This document shows, in pieces, positions 1 through 6,487 of a DNA stretch of 6,991 nt. Positions within the stretch are counted from its first letter, which is position 1, and each line of letters opens with the position of its first letter. The stretch lies in assembly GCA_019247755.1 (NCBI GenBank), contig JAFBAM010000053.1:1-6991 (forward strand), written 5' to 3'. The position numbers were made by a program, and so were the translations under genes. Source of the stretch: Sphingomonas sp. Its GTDB lineage: Bacteria; Pseudomonadota; Alphaproteobacteria; Sphingomonadales; Sphingomonadaceae. Below the pieces are notes generated by a model. It was given only the letters and a program-made list of their open reading frames with translations. It was not told the origin of the DNA and did not search any database.

Positions 1-1
1 T

Positions 2-85
2 CCGCCGCCGCCGCCACCGCCGCCGCCTCCGCCTCCGCCGCCGCCGCCGCCACCACCTCCGCCGCCGCCGCCTCCGCCGCCGCCA
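2..85 (+). repeat. CCN triplet repeat encoding 28 consecutive prolines
   Basis: Twenty-eight contiguous CCN codons: mostly CCG, with four CCT (ending at 28, 34, 58, 73) and four CCA (ending at 16, 52, 55, 85). All interruptions fall on the third codon position of the frame used by the partial gene, so the tract looks kept as proline rather than as simple non-coding triplet DNA. It may extend left of the window, since base 1 is T and would fit a CCT third position. Such tracts can vary in length by slippage and are also a common place for assembly errors. Confidence 0.9.
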
Positions 86-355
86 GAAGTGCCGAGGGAC
101 GAGGTGGTAGTGTCACTGGAGCCTAAGCCGGCGCGCGAGGCGCCGCCGGACGTCGTTCTGGTCGACCTTTCGGGATTGGAAATCGACAACAACGGCGTGG
201 AAATCGGAGTGACCAGCGGCGCGGATCCGTCGTCCTGGGATCCGATTGACGTCGGGGAGGACGCCCGAGGCAGCTCCTGCGTCGAAGAAGGTGGCAAATC
301 GGGCGGCAAGGGCGCTGCTGTTTGCCAGTCCCAGGAGCCTGCAAGCCAACATTAA
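2..355 (+). CDS. 3' end of a proline-rich protein of unknown function (5' end outside window)
   Basis: The reading frame is open from the left edge to the TAA at 353-355, giving 117 visible residues. The first 28 are all proline, and about 89 non-proline-tract residues follow: a short charged linker, then a hydrophobic stretch around VVLVDLSGLEI, then a Gly/Ser-rich tail with two cysteines that ends in PASQH. Coding is supported because every deviation from CCG in the proline tract is a synonymous third-position change, and G/C preference at third positions continues downstream. A GTG at 89 could be read as a start, but the open frame and proline codons upstream argue for an internal position in a longer protein. 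I do not recognise the family. A long polyproline stretch near a C-terminus is typical of spacer regions in surface or secreted proteins, but no signal peptide, anchor or named domain is visible here. It ends 58 bp before parC on the same strand, and no clear terminator separates them. Confidence 0.7.
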   Translation, partial: PPPPPPPPPPPPPPPPPPPPPPPPPPPPEVPRDEVVVSLEPKPAREAPPDVVLVDLSGLEIDNNGVEIGVTSGADPSSWDPIDVGEDARGSSCVEEGGKSGGKGAAVCQSQEPASQH

Positions 356-413
356 GGCGGCTCGGACCGACTAACCGCTGGCAGATGTTTCGCCTGCTTG
401 GTAGCGACAGTGC

Positions 414-2639
414 ATGGCCGATTCCGACGTCGCTTCCGTCATCGACACCCCGTTCGATGCCGCGCTCTCCGAACGCTACCTCGTCTACGCGCTTTCGACG
501 ATCACCGCCCGCTCGCTGCCTGACGTTCGCGACGGGCTGAAGCCGGTCCACCGGCGGCTATTGTGGGCGATGCGCCTCCTGCGGCTCGACCCGGCCGGCG
601 CATACAAGAAATCGGCGCGCGTCGTCGGCGATGTGATCGGCAAATATCACCCGCACGGCGACCAATCGGTCTATGACGCGATGGTCCGCCTCGCGCAGGA
701 TTTCGCGCTTCGCTACCCGCTCGTCGACGGCCAGGGCAATTTCGGTAACATCGACGGCGATAATGCCGCCGCTTACCGGTACACCGAGGCCAAGCTGACC
801 GCGGTCGCGATGCAGCTGATGGCCGGGCTGGACGAGGGCACGGTCGATTTCCGGCCGACGTACAATGGCGAGGAAGAAGAGCCGGAGGTCTTCCCGGGCC
901 TGTTTCCGAACCTGCTCGCCAACGGCGCCAGCGGCATCGCCGTCGGCATGGCGACCTCCATCCCGCCGCACAATGTCGGCGAGCTGATCGACGCCGCTGC
1001 CGAGCTGATCGACAATCCCAAGGTTGACGACCGCGTGCTGATGCAATTCGTCAAAGGCCCGGATTTCCCGACCGGCGGCATCCTGGTCGACGACGAGGAC
1101 ACGATTGCCCGCGCTTACGTCAGCGGGCGCGGCTCATTCCGCCTCCGGGCGAGGATCGAGAAGGTGGCGGAGAAGGGCGGCGGTTGGCATCTGCTGGTGA
1201 GCGAGATCCCCTACGGCGTGCCCAAGGCCAAGCTGATCGAGGAGATCGCGCAGCTGATCGCCGACAAGAAGCTGCCGATCCTCGCCGACGTCCGCGATGA
1301 GAGCGACGAGCAGGTTCGGCTGGTGCTCGAGCCGCGCGCACGAACCGTCGATTCCGAGCTGCTGCTCGAAAGCCTGTACCGGCTGACCGACCTCGAGATT
1401 CGGTTCCCGCTCAACCTCAACGTGCTGGATGCGAGCCGGACCCCGGGCGTGATGAGCCTCAAGGAGGCCCTGGCCGCCTGGCTGAGCTTCCAGATCGAGG
1501 TGCTCGTCCGCCGCAGCCAGGTGCGGATCGGCAAGATCGACGAGCGTATCGAGCTGCTCGATGGCTTCCTGGTCGCCTACCTCAACCTCGATCGAGTGAT
1601 CGAGATCATCCGGACCGGGGATGAACCGAAGCCGGTGATGATGGCCGAGTTCTCGCTGTCCGACCGCCAGGCCGAGGCGATCCTCAACATGCGCCTTCGC
1701 TCGCTCCGGAAGCTCGAGGAGATGGAGATCGGCCGCGAGCGGACCGCGCTCGCCAAGGAGCGGGAAGAACTCGCGAAACTGATCGAGAGCCCCGCCCGCC
1801 AGCGGACACGTCTCAAGCGCGACTTGCAGGCGCTTAAGGAGAAGTTCGGCGACGAACGCCGGACGCAAATCGAGGCGGCCGCTGTGGCGCGGGAAATCGA
1901 CTGGTCGGCGATGATCGAGAAGGAGCCGATCACTGTCATCCTGTCGCAGCGCGGCTGGATCCGCGCGATGAAGGGCCACCTCGCGCTCGAACAGGTCAGC
2001 GACCTCAAGTGGCGCGAAGGCGATGGGCCCTTCATCCACTTCCATGCGCAGACGACCGACCGGCTCGCTCTCTTCGCGTCGAACGGCCGCGTCTACACGC
2101 TCGCCGGCGACAAGCTGCCTAGCGCGCGCGGCTTCGGCGAGCCCGTGCGGCTTTTTATCGACCTCGATGCGGAGGTCGATATCATTCAGCTGCTGATTGC
2201 ACGGCCGGAGATGAAGCTGTTGGTAGCTTCGTCGGACGGCAAGGGCTTCATCACGACGGGCGAAGGGACTCTTGCCGAGACACGCAAGGGCAAGCAGCTG
2301 GTCAACGTCCGCCCCGGCGCGCGGGTCGCGGTCGTCCGAGCCGTTCCCGCGAACGCAGACGCCGTCGCCGTGGTCGGTGAGAACCGAAAGATGGTGGTGT
2401 TTTCTCTTGCCGAACTTCCTGAGCTCGGCCGCGGGCAGGGCGTCACGCTCCAGCGGTACCGCGACGGCGGACTGTCGGACGCAATCGCCTTCACGCTCGA
2501 CGAGGGATTGAGCTGGGCGCTCGGCGGCGAAAGTGGTCGGGTTCGGACCGAATCCGACCTATCCCCGTGGCGGGCTGCGCGTGGTGCCGCCGGTCGGATG
2601 CCACCGATCGGATTCCCTCGAAACAACCGCTTCGGCTGA
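414..2639 (+). CDS. parC: DNA topoisomerase IV subunit A (ParC)
   Basis: ParC is the DNA-cleaving subunit of topoisomerase IV; with ParE it unlinks replicated chromosomes using ATP. The 741-residue protein is the usual family length. The start MADSDV leads into the conserved SERYLVYALSTI and GLKPVHRRLLWAM segments. The helix-turn-helix/quinolone region holds GKYHPHGD (76-83) followed by Gln84 and Asp88. The catalytic Arg-Tyr pair is R122-Y123 in YRYTEA. The GASGIAVGMATSIPPHN segment (171-187) is typical of the type IIA breakage-reunion domain. A charged helical arm spans about 425-485. The C-terminal beta-pinwheel runs from about residue 500, with SQRGWIRAMKGH at its start and a loose TRKGKQ box (623-628). 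That loose box favours ParC over GyrA, as does the short C-terminal domain. No strong Shine-Dalgarno sequence precedes the ATG, but the N-terminus fits the family. The next gene follows after 83 bp and probably has its own promoter. Confidence 0.96.
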   Translation: MADSDVASVIDTPFDAALSERYLVYALSTITARSLPDVRDGLKPVHRRLLWAMRLLRLDPAGAYKKSARVVGDVIGKYHPHGDQSVYDAMVRLAQDFALRYPLVDGQGNFGNIDGDNAAAYRYTEAKLTAVAMQLMAGLDEGTVDFRPTYNGEEEEPEVFPGLFPNLLANGASGIAVGMATSIPPHNVGELIDAAAELIDNPKVDDRVLMQFVKGPDFPTGGILVDDEDTIARAYVSGRGSFRLRARIEKVAEKGGGWHLLVSEIPYGVPKAKLIEEIAQLIADKKLPILADVRDESDEQVRLVLEPRARTVDSELLLESLYRLTDLEIRFPLNLNVLDASRTPGVMSLKEALAAWLSFQIEVLVRRSQVRIGKIDERIELLDGFLVAYLNLDRVIEIIRTGDEPKPVMMAEFSLSDRQAEAILNMRLRSLRKLEEMEIGRERTALAKEREELAKLIESPARQRTRLKRDLQALKEKFGDERRTQIEAAAVAREIDWSAMIEKEPITVILSQRGWIRAMKGHLALEQVSDLKWREGDGPFIHFHAQTTDRLALFASNGRVYTLAGDKLPSARGFGEPVRLFIDLDAEVDIIQLLIARPEMKLLVASSDGKGFITTGEGTLAETRKGKQLVNVRPGARVAVVRAVPANADAVAVVGENRKMVVFSLAELPELGRGQGVTLQRYRDGGLSDAIAFTLDEGLSWALGGESGRVRTESDLSPWRAARGAAGRMPPIGFPRNNRFG

Positions 2640-2642
2640 GCA

Positions 2643-2653
2643 GTTTACTAAAC
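2643..2653. promoter_or_regulatory. Short palindrome just after parC
   Basis: GTTTACTAAAC is a perfect 11-bp inverted repeat with a single central C. The loop is too small for an RNA hairpin, so if functional it would more likely be a site for a dimeric DNA-binding protein. It sits four bases after the parC stop and upstream of the putative promoter of the EAL gene. AT-rich palindromes are uncommon in such GC-rich sequence, but 11 bp can occur by chance. Confidence 0.3.
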
Positions 2654-2702
2654 GCGGTTAACAACACCGTCCTGCACTGGAAAGATACTCGGAATTAACC
2701 GC
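2654..2702. promoter_or_regulatory. 8-bp inverted repeat flanking the putative promoter of the EAL gene
   Basis: GCGGTTAA (2654-2661) and TTAACCGC (2695-2702) are perfect reverse complements separated by 33 bp. The left arm overlaps the proposed -35 element and the right arm lies near the expected transcription start. That layout would suit a repressor or other regulator of the downstream cyclic-di-GMP gene. The TTAAC/TTAACC cores resemble CtrA half-sites known from alphaproteobacteria, but the classical TTAA-N7-TTAA spacing is not present. Confidence 0.35.
2658..2686 (+). promoter_or_regulatory. Possible sigma-70-type promoter for the PAS-GGDEF-EAL gene
   Basis: TTAACA (2658-2663) matches the -35 consensus TTGACA at five of six positions. 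After a 17-bp spacer, AAAGAT (2681-2686) matches TATAAT at only three of six. Transcription would start near 2693, giving a leader of about 30 nt. The -10 match is weak, so this is a candidate only. Confidence 0.3.
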
Positions 2703-2714
2703 CTCTTGCCCATA

Positions 2715-2719
2715 GAGGG
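2715..2719 (+). promoter_or_regulatory. Shine-Dalgarno sequence for the PAS-GGDEF-EAL gene
   Basis: GAGGG lies only three bases before the ATG at 2723, closer than the usual 5-9 bases. An in-frame stop at 2696-2698 limits how far upstream the gene could begin, and no other start codon lies between that stop and 2723, so ATG 2723 is the best start despite the tight spacing. Confidence 0.45.
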
Positions 2720-2722
2720 TCA

Positions 2723-4465
2723 ATGCAGGCTGCAGCGAGGCGGACCGCGGGAATTTCGAAGCCGCGTCGTCCGGACAGATTGAATGCGTCTCCGCACCTC
2801 GCCGCGGTCGACGACATCGGCTTGCTCGATGCGCTTCCTCTCGGGGCGGCAATTTTCACGACCAATGGCAAGAAGCTTTGGCTAGAGGCTGGCAATAACC
2901 GGTTTTTCGAGCTCGCGGGCTGTGATCAGGCCCCGACCAAATTTGCCGAGACATTCAAACGCTATGCCGAAGGTACCGGCGGACAATTCATCCAGACCTT
3001 CCTCAAAGATCCTGCAGGCGCACCGGACGAGGTAGAGATCGTCGAGGGCGAAGGCGTCGCGCGCAGGTTCCTGAAGCTGAAGCTCTCGCCGATTGCCCCT
3101 AGCTCGACGGGTGCCCGTCGCTGCCTGGTCAGCGTTGTTGACCGAACCGTCGAAGTCCGCGCCGAAAATCACCTTCGTGCAGAGATGCTTCGGGATAGCC
3201 TGACGGGCCTTCCCAATCGACTGGCATTTTCGGAAGCGATCGAAACCGCCGGCCAGAAAGTGGCCCGCGACCTCGAGCATGCGGTCTTGATCGTCGACAT
3301 GCTCCGCTTCAGCCGCATCAATGAATCGATGGGCAGCCTCGCGGGCGATGAGTTGCTGATCACCTTCGCCCGGCGCTTGATCCTCGCGCTTCGGGCGGGC
3401 GACGTCCTAGCGCGTACGGGCGGCAATGAATTTGGCGTCCTGGTCTCGCTCCGCCGAGGCGTTGAAGACGCCCTCAAGGCGGCCGAGCGCATTCAGGAGG
3501 TCATGAAGACTCCTTTCAAGCTTTCGGAGCTGGAGATCCGGGTCGAGTGTGCAATCGGCGTAGCGCTGATGCACGCGGGACAGGATCCGGAGGAGCTGTT
3601 CCGCAACGCGCAATTCGCGGTCAAGCAGGCCAAGGCGGCAGGCAAGCCGCAGGTCTATGAAGCGAAGCAGGCAACAGAGGCGCGCCGGCGCTTCTCGATT
3701 GAGACCGAGCTTCGCCGCGCGCTCGATAAGGACCAGCTTCAGCTTTTCTACCAGCCACTGATCAACCTGAAGTCGGGCGAGGTTGCCGGTTTCGAGGCGC
3801 TGGCTCGCTGGCATCATGAGGAGCGAGGCGAGATCAGCCCGACCGAATTCATCCCTGTCGCAGAAGAGTCAGGCCTGATCCTGGCGCTCGGCCGCTGGGC
3901 CATGGACAAGGCGACCAGTACCCTCGCCGATTGGGACAAACAGGCAGGCGAGCGGCTACCATTTTATGTCTCGGTAAACCTCTCCGCGATCCAGGTGGCT
4001 CGCGATGATGTTGCCGGGCTCGTCGATGGCGCGCTGAAATCGAGCGGCATCGGTGGCGACCGGCTCAGCCTCGAACTGACCGAAAGCTCGATCGTCCAGG
4101 ACCCGATCCGTGCCATCCGCGTGTTCGATGCCTTGAAGTCGCTCGACGCGTCGCTGGCGATGGACGACTTCGGCACCGGCTATTCCAGCCTGGCCTACTT
4201 ACAGAGGTTGCCGATCGACGTGCTCAAGATCGACAAGAGCTTCGTCTCGGGGATGATGGTCGACCCCGATGCTGTTGCGATCGTGCGCGCGGTGCTTGGC
4301 TTGGCCGAGGCTCTCGGCATGTCGACAACTGCGGAAGGTATCGAGACGGTTGAGCTGGCGACCACGCTCGCCACACTCGGCTGCGCCTCGGGGCAAGGCT
4401 TTTACTTCGCGAAACCGCTAAAGCCGGCCGCTGCTCTGGAATTTTGGAAACAGCGCAAGCACTAA
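2723..4465 (+). CDS. PAS-GGDEF-EAL protein, probable cyclic-di-GMP phosphodiesterase with degenerate GGDEF
   Basis: This 580-residue protein has no signal peptide or membrane segment, so it is probably cytosolic. Residues about 31-142 look like a PAS sensor domain (DALPLGAAIFTTNGK onward). A GGDEF domain follows at about 153-315: RDSLTGLPNR (157-166), the first metal aspartate D192, and the signature position reads GGNEF (233-237), with Asn where Asp or Glu is expected. An RxxD product-inhibition motif (RAGD, 224-227) sits five residues before it, the canonical spacing. The EAL domain (about 325-575) carries all expected residues: E358-A-L, N419 in VNLS, ELTES (451-455), D481-D482 in DDFGTGYSS, K502 in LKID, E538 in AEGIE and Q558 in GQGFYF. 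The likely activity is hydrolysis of cyclic-di-GMP to pGpG, with the GGDEF domain acting as a nucleotide-sensing regulator as in Caulobacter PdeA; the regulatory part is inference. Residual cyclase activity cannot be excluded. The stop overlaps that of the convergent gene. Confidence 0.92.
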   Translation: MQAAARRTAGISKPRRPDRLNASPHLAAVDDIGLLDALPLGAAIFTTNGKKLWLEAGNNRFFELAGCDQAPTKFAETFKRYAEGTGGQFIQTFLKDPAGAPDEVEIVEGEGVARRFLKLKLSPIAPSSTGARRCLVSVVDRTVEVRAENHLRAEMLRDSLTGLPNRLAFSEAIETAGQKVARDLEHAVLIVDMLRFSRINESMGSLAGDELLITFARRLILALRAGDVLARTGGNEFGVLVSLRRGVEDALKAAERIQEVMKTPFKLSELEIRVECAIGVALMHAGQDPEELFRNAQFAVKQAKAAGKPQVYEAKQATEARRRFSIETELRRALDKDQLQLFYQPLINLKSGEVAGFEALARWHHEERGEISPTEFIPVAEESGLILALGRWAMDKATSTLADWDKQAGERLPFYVSVNLSAIQVARDDVAGLVDGALKSSGIGGDRLSLELTESSIVQDPIRAIRVFDALKSLDASLAMDDFGTGYSSLAYLQRLPIDVLKIDKSFVSGMMVDPDAVAIVRAVLGLAEALGMSTTAEGIETVELATTLATLGCASGQGFYFAKPLKPAAALEFWKQRKH

Positions 4466-5184
4466 TTGAGCTCGCCGTATGCGGCGACGCGGCGCGAGGA
4501 ACAGGCGACGCGGAGAGTCCGCTCTACGCTTTGCATAATTGCGAGATGATGGACATCGGGCGGATGCACTCCAACCCGGAGCACAGGCATTGGGGTTCTG
4601 CGCAACGCGGCCGCTGCGAATAACGATGACAGAAGGCGAGGGCGGCTTCGGCTTGCCCAGGTGATTACCGGTCCTCTTGCCAGGGGGCGCCCGCTCGCCG
4701 GGGACCAGACGCGGAAATGATCTTCAGCGATCGGTATCGCGGCCTCTTTCAGCGCTTCCAACGCGCCCGAGCCATAGAGCCACGCGGGAGCTACGAAACC
4801 GTCGATCGGCCGTCCGGTGACATCTTCAATAAGCTTACGCCCCTCAGCGATCCGGCTCCCCGCCTCGCGTCGTGAAAGACCCAGGAACTCACCCTCGCTC
4901 GCCGTCATGAAGCGCGCGCGAACCCGGTCTGCCGTGGTGGAGTGCGGCGCATCGTCGCGATGGAAATAGCCGTGGAGGAAGATCTCGATACCCCGCTCCG
5001 CCCATCCGCGAAGGCGCGTCGCGAACGGGGAGCCGGGAATGATCGGGGCGACATTCCAGTGGTTCGGAACCACGAGCATTGCCAGCCGCTCCCCGACATA
5101 AGGGAAAAGCCTTTCCAGCAGTCGGTCGACCTCGCTTTCAAAGCGCGGCGACACGTCGTGAATCGAGGCGAGGAGGCGACGCAT
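4462..5184 (-). CDS. DUF2334 / polysaccharide deacetylase-like protein
   Basis: The protein has 240 residues and belongs to the NodB-like/DUF2334 deacetylase superfamily. Motifs in order: SIHDVSP with H9-D10 near the N-terminus, FLHGYFHRDD with the H71-x3-H75 metal pair, FVAPAWLYG (130-138), and VGVHPPD with H207-P-P-D210 near the end. These match the metal-binding and active-site segments of metal-dependent carbohydrate deacetylases, so a hydrolytic role on an N- or O-acetylated sugar is likely; the substrate is unknown. There is no signal peptide, so the protein is probably cytoplasmic and could modify a glycolipid or glycan precursor. The start is supported by AGAGG seven bases upstream. 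The gene is divergent from the GT4 glycosyltransferase (88-bp gap), which suggests a shared pathway. Its 3' end overlaps the end of the EAL gene by 4 bp. Closely related proteins are usually annotated only as polysaccharide deacetylase family or DUF2334. Confidence 0.85.
   Translation of the reverse strand: MRRLLASIHDVSPRFESEVDRLLERLFPYVGERLAMLVVPNHWNVAPIIPGSPFATRLRGWAERGIEIFLHGYFHRDDAPHSTTADRVRARFMTASEGEFLGLSRREAGSRIAEGRKLIEDVTGRPIDGFVAPAWLYGSGALEALKEAAIPIAEDHFRVWSPASGRPLARGPVITWASRSRPRLLSSLFAAAALRRTPMPVLRVGVHPPDVHHLAIMQSVERTLRVACSSRRVAAYGELN
4472..4487. other. GC-rich stem-loop at the convergent gene end
   Basis: TCGCCG (4472-4477), loop TATG, CGGCGA (4482-4487): a perfect 6-bp stem with a 4-base loop, starting seven bases after the EAL gene's TAA and lying inside the last codons of the convergent deacetylase gene. 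Neither strand has a T-run after it, so it is not a classical intrinsic terminator. It could still mark or protect a 3' end, or be a by-product of GC-rich coding sequence. Confidence 0.3.
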
Positions 5185-5272
5185 GAATACGCCTCTAGCC
5201 GATCGCGCATGGCTGTTCCCATGAACAAACCTTCACTTGAAGTTCACTGCTGCGAACCGTCTCTAACTCCTG
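5185..5272. promoter_or_regulatory. Divergent intergenic region with clustered short palindromes
   Basis: This 88-bp gap must hold promoters for both the deacetylase (leftward) and the glycosyltransferase (rightward). It contains TGTTC-CCAT-GAACA (5214-5227), CTTCA-CT-TGAAG (5231-5242), a looser GTTC-N8-GAAC (5242-5257), and TTCACT repeated directly at 5232 and 5243, exactly 11 bp apart (about one helical turn). No convincing -35/-10 pair was found for either gene. A single regulator binding here to control both genes is plausible but unproven. Confidence 0.4.
5192..5196 (-). promoter_or_regulatory. Shine-Dalgarno sequence for the DUF2334 gene
   Basis: On the minus strand AGAGG lies seven bases before the ATG at 5184-5182. 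This supports that start; the next upstream in-frame codons are not start codons. Confidence 0.6.
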
Positions 5273-6487
5273 ATGCGGATCGCCGACGTCAGCGCTTTTT
5301 ACACGCCCGCCGGCGGGGGCGTGCGCACCTATGCCGATGCCAAGCTCCGTGCCGCCGCACGGTTCGGTCACGAGCTGATACTGATCGCGCCGGGCGAGCA
5401 CCACGAGGTCACCAGGCGCGGTCCGGGCGCGGTGATCGTGACGGTCCCGTCGCCGCAGCTGCCAGTCGACAAGCGCTACCGCTATTTCAATGACGAGCGT
5501 GCTCTTCATTCCGTGCTGGATACCTGGGCGCCGGACCATGTGGAGGCTTCATCGCCCTGGTCGAGCGCAACCATGGTCGGGCGCTGGCAAGGCGCCGCGA
5601 GCCGCTCGCTCGTCATGCATTCGGATCCGCTCGCGGCCTACGCTTATCGGTGGCTCGGCGGAGTGGTGCCAATTCCCCGAATCGACCGTATCTTCGAATG
5701 GTTCTGGAGCCACCTGCGCGGCCTGGGTCAGATGTTCGACGCGGTGGTGTGCGCAGGCGACGACTATGCCGACCGGCTCCGGGCGGGCGGCGTCTGCAAT
5801 GTCCAGACGATCGGCATGGGCGTGGAACGCGGCCTGTTCTCACCCTCGCTACGGTCGAACGAATTACGCGAGGAAGCCCTACGCGGTATCGGTCTCGACG
5901 CTGATGCTACCTTGCTTCTCGGGGTTGGCCGGTTCTCGGCCGAGAAGCGCTGGAACATGGTCATGCGCGCGGTCGCCGAAGTCAGCCGGAAGCGGCCGGT
6001 TGGAATGCTGCTCGTCGGCGACGGCCCGAAGCGCTTCGGGCTCGAACTGCTTGCTGACCGCTCTCCGCATGTGGCGATCCTGCCAAGGATCACCGATCGC
6101 ATGGAGCTTGCCCGGCTGATCGCGAGCGCCGATGCCCTGGTTCACGGTTGCGAGGCGGAAACCTTCTGCATGGTCGCGGCCGAAGCTCGCGCCAGCGGCA
6201 TCCCGCTGATCATTCCCGACCGCGGAGCCACCGCCGACCAGCTGGTCAGCGGCGCGGGCACGGCTTTCCGGGCAGGCAGCCAGATTTCCTTGGAGCGAGC
6301 GATCAAGCGCTTCCTCGATCGTGGCCCCGAGCTGCAGCGTGCGGCTGCCGTCCGCGCCAGCCATGTCCGCACGATGGACGAACATTTCGCCGACTTGTTC
6401 GCCCATTATGAGCAGCTCTCGCCGGAGCGCCGCCTGCGCCCCGTCTCAGGAATATCGGCCGAGCCGCCGCTGCCTGCAGCGATCTAG
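5273..6487 (+). CDS. GT4-family glycosyltransferase (GT-B fold)
   Basis: This 404-residue protein has the two-domain pattern of retaining GT4 enzymes, which move a sugar from a nucleotide donor to a lipid or glycan acceptor. The N-terminal acceptor domain starts directly at MRIADVSAFY and carries the glycine-rich loop PAGGGVRTY (12-20) and H116 in VMHSDP. The C-terminal donor domain has GVGRFSAEKRW (217-227), with the Arg/Lys pair that binds donor phosphates, then LLVGDGPKR (246-254), and the E-x7-E signature E296...E304 followed by ASGIPLIIPD. There is no signal peptide or clear membrane helix; basic and aromatic residues around 125-150 could touch the membrane. An in-frame TAA at 5264-5266 fixes the start at or after 5273, and ATG 5273 fits the family N-terminus, although no good Shine-Dalgarno precedes it. 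Donor and acceptor sugars cannot be read from sequence. The divergent deacetylase suggests joint action on one surface glycan or glycolipid. Confidence 0.93.
   Translation: MRIADVSAFYTPAGGGVRTYADAKLRAAARFGHELILIAPGEHHEVTRRGPGAVIVTVPSPQLPVDKRYRYFNDERALHSVLDTWAPDHVEASSPWSSATMVGRWQGAASRSLVMHSDPLAAYAYRWLGGVVPIPRIDRIFEWFWSHLRGLGQMFDAVVCAGDDYADRLRAGGVCNVQTIGMGVERGLFSPSLRSNELREEALRGIGLDADATLLLGVGRFSAEKRWNMVMRAVAEVSRKRPVGMLLVGDGPKRFGLELLADRSPHVAILPRITDRMELARLIASADALVHGCEAETFCMVAAEARASGIPLIIPDRGATADQLVSGAGTAFRAGSQISLERAIKRFLDRGPELQRAAAVRASHVRTMDEHFADLFAHYEQLSPERRLRPVSGISAEPPLPAAI

Noticed and set aside
89..355. A separate small gene starting at GTG 89
   Set aside because: The same frame is open upstream to the window edge through 28 proline codons with purely synonymous variation, so this is the end of a longer gene.
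356..413. Terminator or promoter between the proline-rich gene and parC
   Set aside because: Only a 4-bp GCGG/CCGC pairing and a 9-bp palindrome TCGGACCGA (362-370) are present, with no T-run, no convincing -35/-10 pair and no clear Shine-Dalgarno sequence.
1134..2045. Long open frame on the minus strand inside parC (303 codons)
   Set aside because: It is antisense to an intact, well-conserved parC. Long antisense frames are common in high-GC genes with strong third-position bias, and its translation resembles no known family.
5237..5265. Promoter TTGAAG-N17-TCTCTA for the glycosyltransferase, implying a leaderless transcript
   Set aside because: The -35 matches four of six and the -10 only two of six consensus positions, which is too weak to list as a promoter.
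4942..5493. Plus-strand frame of 183 codons spanning the divergent gap
   Set aside because: It overlaps the starts of both the deacetylase and the glycosyltransferase, whose motifs are clear, and its own translation is Arg-rich with no recognisable domain.
5490..6119. Plus-strand frame of 209 codons inside the glycosyltransferase
   Set aside because: It is a frame-shifted shadow of the GT4 gene, rich in Ser, Arg and Cys, with no family motifs.
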